39,038 bases of DNA. It comes from Chlorobium sp. GTDB lineage: Bacteria > Bacteroidota > Chlorobiia > Chlorobiales > Chlorobiaceae. Shown here in pieces: positions 25,678 to 31,993 of this stretch. A program made the translations under genes and the position numbers. Below the pieces are notes generated by a model. The model searched no databases. It was not told the DNA's origin and was given only the letters and a program-made list of their open reading frames with translations. The stretch is from assembly GCA_028277485.1 (NCBI GenBank), contig JANQGE010000056.1, forward strand, positions 1 through 39,038. The letters run 5' to 3'. Positions within the stretch are counted from its first letter, which is position 1, and each line of letters opens with the position of its first letter.

Positions 25678-25879
25678 TGTTTCGCTCGTTTATTTCCCGT
25701 TCCAGTTTTTCGATGCGTTCCTCAAGGTCAGAATCCTTGATGGTACTTGTCAGAATGTTCGATACATACGCACAAGCTTTCATATGCGTCTCGTCAATCT
25801 CTCCGGCCTCGTACCTGTTCAGCAATCCGGCCAGGTATCGCCTCACATCACCCAGTGTTTTCAGTCTTTTCTTGCTCAT
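25652..25879 (-). CDS. Small helical phage-type protein, unknown
   Basis: 75 residues: LKTLGDVRRYLAGLLNRYEAG, then a helix ending in the coiled-coil DLEERIEKLEREINERNN. Helical proteins with this pattern occur in prophage small-gene clusters, often close to packaging genes; here no packaging gene follows. A very strong ribosome site (GAGGAGGTG, 8 bases before ATG) precedes it. It overlaps the next gene by 26 bp. Confidence 0.6.
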   Translation of the reverse strand: MSKKRLKTLGDVRRYLAGLLNRYEAGEIDETHMKACAYVSNILTSTIKDSDLEERIEKLEREINERNNAPIRKAG

Positions 25880-25970
25880 AGGGGGTACACCTCCTCTGCC
25901 TCAGTGTTTGCCGTACCTTCCGGCAGTTTTTCGATACAAACAATGTATATATATCCATTATTATGAACAT
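25848..25970 (-). CDS. Possible 40-residue ORF with strong ribosome binding site
   Basis: ATG at 25970 is preceded by AAAGAGGTGAATTT, a strong and well-spaced site. The frame (MFIIMDIYTLFVSKNCRKVR and further basic residues) stops at 25848 and overlaps the start of the 75-residue gene in another frame. It could be a leader peptide coupling translation to the small-gene run, or chance. The N-terminus is hydrophobic and the remainder basic. Confidence 0.35.
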   Translation of the reverse strand: MFIIMDIYTLFVSKNCRKVRQTLRQRRCTPYEQEKTENTG

Positions 25971-26024
25971 AAATTCACCTCTTTTTGAATGCTATTGATA
26001 GCTAAACGCTACCTTAATAAAGTC

Positions 26025-26939
26025 TCATGCTGAACACCTTGACCTCAAAGCATCAGCGACAAGATCACCAATATCATACCCGGCTTCTCGTTGCTCATCG
26101 GTCAGGCTTCGCTCAAGCACATCAGAACATCGGATATTGAATTTCCGGCTCATGCTTTCTGCTTTCTCCTGCCATTTCTTGAACGCTCCACCATCAGGGA
26201 ACAGAATAATCTCTCGGTCATTTAATGGCTGCAACCGTTCTGCCGTCAGGGTTGATAAACTGCCTGAAGCCATCCACAGGTATTCCCGGAAATACCAGGC
26301 TGCCAGAATTGCGCTCTTCTCGCTCTCGACAATTGCGACAGGCAATAACTTGTCAAGCGTCAACAAGTGTAATCCGTAAAGGTGAAGCTCCGGCAGTTTC
26401 CCCAATTTCATCACATGGTGAACACTATTCGTACATCCTTTCACTCTGTGCCCGGTCTCATCGTACTGCATAACCTTCCCTCGTGTCACCCTGCCGAACT
26501 GATCTACATACCAGAAAACACAAGCCCCCTGCCAATGCTTTGAAGTCCCCACACAATACCATGAGCAAAGCTCTTCGGCTCTATCAGTCCCGAAGAGGTC
26601 AACCAGGAACAGGTAAAACCAATTCCTCTCATAGTGCTGTAGACTTTCCCGGAATACCTCGTCAGGTACAAACACCGGCTTTTCAATAGGTCTTGTAGTA
26701 CCCTTTACCTTGTGATCGTTGCTTACAGGGCGTTTATGAAAAGGATTTTTCCCTGACAACCTGAAATATTCATTCGGTGTCAGGTGATACCTGCATTTCA
26801 CCTCCCGATCACACCGGCCAACCTCATTAGAGAGATATTCTCCGGTCTCTACATCGACGTATCGGACAAAGGTTTTCCGCTTACACGCTGGGCAGGTGTA
26901 CTTTCTCGATCCCTTTTCAAGCTCAAACCTGAAATCCAT
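26025..26939 (-). CDS. Zinc-finger/Toprim primase-like protein (DUF6371-type)
   Basis: A 304-residue protein that probably primes or helps start element replication. The N-terminus has a zinc-binding module like the CHC2 finger of DnaG (C16-x2-C19 ... C43-x5-C49-x2-H52). The C-terminal part resembles a Toprim domain: VAIVESEKSAILAAWYF with E205 and EIILFPDGGAFKKW with D249. Similar proteins (DUF6371) are common in Bacteroidetes mobile elements; the family name is from memory. It is 3 bp downstream of the small 26943-27170 gene and has a strong GAGGTGAGAG-ATG ribosome site. With the P-loop ATPase upstream, it may form a split primase-helicase. Confidence 0.75.
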   Translation of the reverse strand: MDFRFELEKGSRKYTCPACKRKTFVRYVDVETGEYLSNEVGRCDREVKCRYHLTPNEYFRLSGKNPFHKRPVSNDHKVKGTTRPIEKPVFVPDEVFRESLQHYERNWFYLFLVDLFGTDRAEELCSWYCVGTSKHWQGACVFWYVDQFGRVTRGKVMQYDETGHRVKGCTNSVHHVMKLGKLPELHLYGLHLLTLDKLLPVAIVESEKSAILAAWYFREYLWMASGSLSTLTAERLQPLNDREIILFPDGGAFKKWQEKAESMSRKFNIRCSDVLERSLTDEQREAGYDIGDLVADALRSRCSA

Positions 26940-26942
26940 CTC

Positions 26943-27170
26943 TCACCTCAATATTAATTGTTTAGCTGCTTCGCAATCCTGACAGTTTTCAGCGGCTTTC
27001 CTATACCCGAACTGAAAGGCTTTTGCTGCTATAGCCGTTTCAATACTGGTTGGTTTTCCGCCCAGCCAATCAGTAAGCAGTTTTACAACATCATGACGGC
27101 TGGTCTTCCATGCCTGTTCCGCCTTCTCGCTTGCCTCGATCCGCTGCGCTTGTGTTGCCTTTTCGTACAT
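26943..27170 (-). CDS. Small helical protein between the ATPase and primase-like genes
   Basis: 75 residues, amphipathic and helical (MYEKATQAQRIEASEKAEQA), with a conserved-looking FQFGYRKAAENCQDCEAAKQ end. No family recognised. I use the second of two adjacent ATG codons (27170), as AAGGG is then well spaced. The primase-like gene starts 3 bp later. Confidence 0.5.
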   Translation of the reverse strand: MYEKATQAQRIEASEKAEQAWKTSRHDVVKLLTDWLGGKPTSIETAIAAKAFQFGYRKAAENCQDCEAAKQLILR

Positions 27171-27214
27171 CATTACCCTTAATATTTTTTTTCAATGGAA
27201 TTCTACGGAAAGCA

Positions 27215-27239
27215 ATGTTCACCATGTTCACATGTTCAC
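27215..27239. repeat. Three direct iteron-like repeats (ATGTTCAC)
   Basis: The plus strand has ATGTTCAC at 27215-27222, 27224-27231 and 27232-27239, three exact 8-bp copies spaced 8 to 9 bases. They lie just past the stop of the ATPase gene (27243). A second, inverted cluster is inside the 5' part of the same gene (28973-28998). Iterons next to a replication ATPase suggest an origin or a regulatory site. Confidence 0.65.
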
Positions 27240-27242
27240 ACA

Positions 27243-29117
27243 TCAAAACGGTTCGGGAAGGTCATTTTCTTGATAGTCGGAACCATTGGAAGGCTCAACC
27301 ATATTACCGCCCTGTTTACTGATTGTTACATGGAAACCGTCACGCCGTCTCTGCCTGTCCATCGCGATAGTTATGCCCAGTGTTTGAAGTGCGGGCAACT
27401 GCCGCTTCAGTATTTCACTCAAACCTCTGGCAGATTTCGGCCAGCCTTCACCATCCCGTTTATAGTTTGTTGTGAGTTTGTCATAAAGACCTTGCATCGT
27501 GCCGTTATAGACCTGCTCGAAGCGGCTTTTTTCTGCCATCTCACAAAGAGCAACGGCAACAGGGGAAGACTCGATAGATCGCTGAACGGCTCCCTGTCTG
27601 TTTGCCTTATACAACTTGATAAACTCGCCTGCCGGTCTGCCCTGTGCTTTCATCATCGCTTCTCCCAGCTTGGCAAAGTCAGCCATTCTTGGCGGGTTAT
27701 CAATTGTTATCTTAGGAAGACATTGCAGAGTTCGCACAAACAAGGAAAGCAACCCGCCCAGAATACATGGCATATCCTCCTGAAACTCACGGTTTATATC
27801 GCTTTCAAGCCGCCGATTTTGTATTGCAGGCAACTCAACCGAAATAACCCGGTCAGTCAGGTCTTGCGCTGTTACTACACCCGGAATTGAGTTCACAATA
27901 ACAGGCCGTTTGGCCTCGATAACGGTTTCATCGGTGTTTGTAAAAAATGTCCGTGTAGCAAAGCCTCCCCCGGTCGCAAGTGTACAGAGCGCGTCCTGCA
28001 TCTGTGGGGACAAATGTGAAAGGTTCTCATAAGAAACAGCCCAGTTATTTCGAGCGGCAACAAAAATATCTTCAACCGTTTTGGGTGCTGGTCGAAGGTT
28101 CGCCCCGTTTGGGTCAATCAGCTGTCGAAGCTTTGCTTGTGTGCTGGATTTTGCGCTGCCCTGTATACCTGTAATTTCCAGCACAGGAAATGGCGTTTCC
28201 GGTCTCCAGGACTCAAATATCCATGCGATAACAAGAGGCCGTTCATTCTCAGGAACGTTACAGTACTTCCATAACAAATCAATCTTGCCATCAGGATCAG
28301 GCTCAACCAGAGGTTTTGCGGTAGCAGGCTTCCAGAACTTCACAGGTGATTGACTCACAATATCCCAGCCCTGAGCAGTGATTTGTATCACGCGGTTCCT
28401 TTCGTCGCCTATATGCAGGTAATAACTACCCCCATAGTTTGCCGTTCTCGTAAATACCCGCTGCTCCCTTCCCTCATAACGGCATAGGCCTTTTATCGTG
28501 TATGAGGCCTGTTTTAAAGCCGTTTCACTTGCTGAGCACCCACCGGAATCTGTGTAGAAGGCATAGGACAACCAGTCAGTGAAACCTTTTGAGTCAATGC
28601 GTAAAGGTTCATTGCCTTCCTCCCCGGTAACCGCAGCGAAAGCATCGACTGTTACCTCATCATAGAAAAGTTCACAACGAGAGGAAACAAACGCTACAAG
28701 GTCTGCCGCAACGCTTTGATTTCCCTGTTCCTCTATCGAGGGCCTTGTTGCCTTGTCTATATCGCTTAATCGAACACCTCCGGGTTTTTCTGCCTTTATC
28801 TTCGGGCGAAGCTCATACATCCAGACTTCGGGCATATTCTCTCGAATCCACCTGACAGCTTCTGTAAACTCACTCCCACCGTATACCGCCGGGTCATCCT
28901 TGGCTTTTTCTGCGAGTTCAAAAGCCCGTCTTCTATATTCATCACCGTCACAATCTTCAACACCGTCATTGTGTGTACATTGTGAACGTTGTGAACATGC
29001 TTCTCCGTCAGGTTTTTCTGAGAAATACTTTTTTTCGCCGCTGTTACCACTTTTCTCTGCCTCCTGCTGGATAGCTTGAACAAGTTCCACTGTATTACTT
29101 TGAATGTCTCTTTTCAT
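27243..29117 (-). CDS. P-loop ATPase, putative replicative helicase of the element
   Basis: A 624-residue protein with a Walker A motif ITGIQGSAKSSTQAK (K323) and a likely Walker B in NWAVSYENLSHLS (E364), followed by a sensor-like SIPGVVTAQDLTDRVISVELP segment. The layout recalls the P4/D5-type phage helicase-primase ATPases and related prophage proteins. The N-terminal 120 residues are charged and low in complexity. About residues 285-460 form the ATPase core and the C-terminus is helical. Iteron-like repeat clusters lie in its 5' coding part and directly behind its stop. It overlaps the preceding 74-residue gene by 4 bp and has a strong ribosome site (AGAGGTGCGGCG-ATG). Helicase activity is inferred. 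Confidence 0.8.
   Translation of the reverse strand: MKRDIQSNTVELVQAIQQEAEKSGNSGEKKYFSEKPDGEACSQRSQCTHNDGVEDCDGDEYRRRAFELAEKAKDDPAVYGGSEFTEAVRWIRENMPEVWMYELRPKIKAEKPGGVRLSDIDKATRPSIEEQGNQSVAADLVAFVSSRCELFYDEVTVDAFAAVTGEEGNEPLRIDSKGFTDWLSYAFYTDSGGCSASETALKQASYTIKGLCRYEGREQRVFTRTANYGGSYYLHIGDERNRVIQITAQGWDIVSQSPVKFWKPATAKPLVEPDPDGKIDLLWKYCNVPENERPLVIAWIFESWRPETPFPVLEITGIQGSAKSSTQAKLRQLIDPNGANLRPAPKTVEDIFVAARNNWAVSYENLSHLSPQMQDALCTLATGGGFATRTFFTNTDETVIEAKRPVIVNSIPGVVTAQDLTDRVISVELPAIQNRRLESDINREFQEDMPCILGGLLSLFVRTLQCLPKITIDNPPRMADFAKLGEAMMKAQGRPAGEFIKLYKANRQGAVQRSIESSPVAVALCEMAEKSRFEQVYNGTMQGLYDKLTTNYKRDGEGWPKSARGLSEILKRQLPALQTLGITIAMDRQRRRDGFHVTISKQGGNMVEPSNGSDYQENDLPEPF
28973..28998. repeat. 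Inverted iteron-like cluster inside the ATPase gene
   Basis: The plus strand reads GTGTACAT (28973), GTGAACGT (28982) and GTGAACAT (28991), spaced exactly 9 bases. Their reverse complement is ATGTTCAC-like, with one exact copy and two one-base variants. They oppose the 27215 cluster about 1.75 kb away, so the two clusters flank the ATPase gene as inverted repeats. Confidence 0.55.
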
Positions 29118-29338
29118 CGCCGCACCTCTTTTATCAGGTGCTCGAAATAAAACGCTCCGACAAGATCGACCAACGATTCCCGTAAACGCTTTACTGCTGC
29201 AAGAAAAACTCTTGTTTCTTGATTTTCAGGCAGGAAGTTCATACTTTGAAGGCAAGAAAGCCGCCCATTCTCACCCGAATACAAGCTTTCATTTGAACCC
29301 GGTACTCGCCCTGCCGGGTTTGCTTTTTCTCTTCTCAT
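29114..29338 (-). CDS. Small hypothetical protein of the element
   Basis: 74 residues. No recognised family. An N-terminal polar part (MRREKANPAGRVPGSNES) is followed by a helical part (TRVFLAAVKRLRESLVDLVGAFYFEHLIKEVRR). It overlaps the ATPase gene by 4 bp and the HTH gene by 4 bp, so it belongs to the same translational array. A GGTGGGA ribosome site precedes the ATG. Confidence 0.55.
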   Translation of the reverse strand: MRREKANPAGRVPGSNESLYSGENGRLSCLQSMNFLPENQETRVFLAAVKRLRESLVDLVGAFYFEHLIKEVRR

Positions 29339-29637
29339 GATCCCACCCCCGGCTTTAGTGTTACATGAGTGCTGGCTGCTTCCTCTATCTCTTCAGTTGT
29401 TACCTTTCGCCCTCTTTGTAGCCATGCTTCTAACTCCTCGCGATTGAAATAAATCGCCTTGCCTGTTGGTTTGTAACATGGAATACCACCCGTACAGGTC
29501 AATTTGTAGAGGTGTGAAAGGGAAATACCTGTCATAATAGAAGCCTCGCGCATATTGAGAACGGTCTTGTTCAGGACAAGTAGTTCTTCGATACGCTCCA
29601 ATCTGCTGTTGATCTGGTCAAGTTCTGGAAGTGACAT
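29335..29637 (-). CDS. Helix-turn-helix DNA-binding protein, excisionase/AlpA-like
   Basis: 100 residues. After a short coiled-coil (LDQINSRLERIEELLVLNKT) comes a MerR/AlpA-type winged helix-turn-helix (LNMREASIMTGISLSHLYKL, then IPCYKPTGKAIYFNREELEAWLQ), the pattern of excisionase-family (HTH_17) proteins of integrative elements in Bacteroidetes. The likely role is directing excision or controlling the integrase or replication genes. It overlaps the 74-residue gene by 4 bp. About 105 bp separate it from the 325-residue gene upstream, the only sizeable gap in this stretch and a likely promoter position. Confidence 0.8.
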   Translation of the reverse strand: MSLPELDQINSRLERIEELLVLNKTVLNMREASIMTGISLSHLYKLTCTGGIPCYKPTGKAIYFNREELEAWLQRGRKVTTEEIEEAASTHVTLKPGVGS

Positions 29638-29743
29638 TGCTTGTAACTGTTTGGTTTGTAAAAACCAGCCCTTGTAGCTGTTACAAGCAAAAAGGGAAAG
29701 AAAAGAAAGGTGAATAAGTGGAGAAATTCTCTAAATATTCTCT

Positions 29744-30721
29744 TCATGGAAGTTTCTTACCGCAGTTTGACTTATTAATCAGGTCTTCATTCCCATATCT
29801 CCTAAGTGCAGGAAGCAGTTTCTTTTTTGGATCATCTCTATACTCGTTGTACTTCTTCTCAATAATGCTCCACCCAAATTCATAAGATGAAGCAATTGTT
29901 TTGAACACCACTTTTTTGTTGCTGTAATCCCTTTTAAGTAAAGCCCTTATAGTCTCTGGAAGCACTGTTTCTTCGAATAGTTCAGTTGGTAATTTTACAC
30001 GTCTATCAGTTATCTTGACCCCCGCCCGCCAGCTCTGCTCATCATTGCTTGTCTTACCGTTCGGGCTATTGTCCAACTCATATGAGACATTCCTCAAATG
30101 CCTCTGAAGCTCCTGTGTACATAGTATTTTCTTTACAAGGCCTGCATCTGAATCACAATCAATTTCACCACGGAAATCTTTATGGTCGTCGCTATCTCTT
30201 GATCCTAAAAAGGGAAAAATGCCATACAGTTTCTCAGGGTTTTCAGGCATGTACTCCTGACCCAAAGGCTCTGCCTTCCGTATCGCTTGGCATTTGTTCT
30301 CCATCGCGATATACTCTGGACTCCCAAATTTATACCGATCTCCGACACGCCGGTACGTGTCAAGAAGCATGGCTTTCGCTGCAAACCGATAGTCATCAAT
30401 AGCCGAAAACAAGCTTTGCCTGTATTTATCTGCCTCAGCCCCCTTTTGGCCGAAAATGTTATCCAAAACCTCAGGTAATGATAGTAAGCGCCAAGCTTTC
30501 GGGGAAAGCATGTATTCAGGTGGGATGTCAAGGTAGTTCGTTCTTTTCCATAGATATTCACCGTAAGTCCCGAAAGGTACACCGTGCATATAGTTAACCG
30601 TCCCATCCCTCATTTCACCCAGTGCTTTGTTGGCCCTGTAATCAGACCACTTCCAGTCTGTTTCTCGTACCCTGCAAAGTACCTCGATTATCTCCTGTTC
30701 CGCTGGTATGTACTCGCCCAT
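29744..30721 (-). CDS. Unrecognised 325-residue protein of the element, candidate cargo
   Basis: I do not recognise a family. The protein is soluble, with no signal peptide, no membrane segment and no obvious nucleotide-binding motif, and is rich in charged residues and tyrosines (DTYRRVGDRYKFGSPEYIAM). Its C-terminus (KKKLLPALRRYGNEDLINKS) is basic. It lies between the integrase (83-bp gap) and the HTH gene, where satellites and similar elements often carry accessory genes such as regulators or defence genes. That role is only inference from position. A GGCGAGAT site precedes the start. Confidence 0.6.
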   Translation of the reverse strand: MGEYIPAEQEIIEVLCRVRETDWKWSDYRANKALGEMRDGTVNYMHGVPFGTYGEYLWKRTNYLDIPPEYMLSPKAWRLLSLPEVLDNIFGQKGAEADKYRQSLFSAIDDYRFAAKAMLLDTYRRVGDRYKFGSPEYIAMENKCQAIRKAEPLGQEYMPENPEKLYGIFPFLGSRDSDDHKDFRGEIDCDSDAGLVKKILCTQELQRHLRNVSYELDNSPNGKTSNDEQSWRAGVKITDRRVKLPTELFEETVLPETIRALLKRDYSNKKVVFKTIASSYEFGWSIIEKKYNEYRDDPKKKLLPALRRYGNEDLINKSNCGKKLP

Positions 30722-30804
30722 ATCTCGCCCGTTTATAGTTTTGAGTTGTTACCGCTGACGCGAAACGCATTCACTGCACTTCTGCCGATAACTCCCCGGC
30801 TGTG

Positions 30805-31956
30805 TTACAAACTCAGTTCAGGAATCCGCTGTGTCATTGCCTCCCGCCGCTTCTTGTCCAGAATATCGGCATATATGGCCGTTACCTCGATCTCTCTATG
30901 GCCCAACAGTTTACTGAGAGTGTAAATATCCGTTCCGTTTTCCAGTTGTAGCACTGCGAAAGTATGACGGCCAGAATGAAACGTCAGGTGTTTTGCAATG
31001 CCCACCTTCAAAGCCCATTCCCGGAGAACAATACTGAGGTATGCAGAATACTTGCTTATCGCGAAAAACACCCGTTCATCAGGCCCACCCTGTTCGCCTA
31101 AAAGCTCCCGCGCCTGTTGTGAAATGTCGTGATACTGAAGCCCTTTCGTTTTCTGCTGGTGAAATACGATCCTCCACCCTTCGCCGAATTCCTCTACCTC
31201 ACCCCAGGTCAGTTTATGACAATCAGAGAAGCGCAATCCGGTAAGGCACGAGAACAGGAACATCCGCTTCAGTGTTGGGTTTCGGCATTCTGTCTTTGCC
31301 ATTGCTTGAAGTTCATCAAAGGTCAGGTATTCCCGCTTGTGGGAGACGATCTTTGGACGTGCCACGCCCTTTGCAGGATCATTAGTAAGAATTCCGTCCT
31401 TTATCGCTTTGTTGAGACAGGCTTTGAATTTGCCGTAATAAGCCGCTTGAGAAGACGTTGACAGGCTTTTCCCAGTCCTGGTGGTTGCTTCGTCCCTGAG
31501 ATAATCCTTGAAACCCTCACAGAAGACTTTGTCAATCTCCCGAAAGGTAATTCTCGAAGAGTAGCGTTTTTCGACAAAGCCGGTAAGGTGCTTTAAAGTG
31601 CTGGCCCAATTACCTGAATCATCAGGTTTTGCTTTTTTCTCAGCCTCAGCCTTGAAGTATTCGAGAACCAATGCCTTCCCTTTGACGCCTGAATCAAAAC
31701 CGTACTGGCCGTTCTTGATCTCAAGCTCCCTCTTGGCCTTGATAGACTTGGCAAGCTCAAGTATCTTCTTGTTGTGCGCCTTTTCCGGCGCTGTTCTTGG
31801 TTTGTCGTCAAGGTACAGCTCCAGGTACTCGTAATCCCTGAGAGCCTTTACCTTGCCGTCAGGCCCGGTAACAGTACCTTTGTAATACTCAAGATACAGA
31901 CTGATGCGCCCTTTATTGCTCTGCTTCCGCCTTCTCAAATGGACAGATATAGCCAT
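30805..31956 (-). CDS. int: Tyrosine-recombinase integrase
   Basis: A 383-residue site-specific recombinase. The N-terminal part (SVHLRRRKQSNKGRISLYLE) resembles the Arm-DNA-binding domain of Bacteroidetes-type integrases. A SAM-like core-binding domain (about 112-195) and the catalytic domain follow: R242 (CLTGLRFSD), K269/K271 (QQKTKGL), H327-R330 (FHSGRHTFAV), H353 (LLGHREIEV) and the nucleophile Y362 (TAIYADI). The residue set is complete, so the enzyme is likely active. The start is set at 31956, where GGGGTGAGC-ATG is a plausible ribosome site. A longer frame reaches 31992, which would put its start 1 bp from that of the divergent rebuilt nuclease gene. Confidence 0.93.
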   Translation of the reverse strand: MAISVHLRRRKQSNKGRISLYLEYYKGTVTGPDGKVKALRDYEYLELYLDDKPRTAPEKAHNKKILELAKSIKAKRELEIKNGQYGFDSGVKGKALVLEYFKAEAEKKAKPDDSGNWASTLKHLTGFVEKRYSSRITFREIDKVFCEGFKDYLRDEATTRTGKSLSTSSQAAYYGKFKACLNKAIKDGILTNDPAKGVARPKIVSHKREYLTFDELQAMAKTECRNPTLKRMFLFSCLTGLRFSDCHKLTWGEVEEFGEGWRIVFHQQKTKGLQYHDISQQARELLGEQGGPDERVFFAISKYSAYLSIVLREWALKVGIAKHLTFHSGRHTFAVLQLENGTDIYTLSKLLGHREIEVTAIYADILDKKRREAMTQRIPELSL

Positions 31957-31993
31957 GCTCACCCCGTGTTTGACCTTATGGGATAGCAACAAA

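Noticed and set aside
31904..31993. Start of the EEP gene at 31904
   Set aside because: It would lie inside the 5' coding part of the integrase on the other strand and adds 30 residues before the signal-like leader. ATG 31994 suits the leader better.
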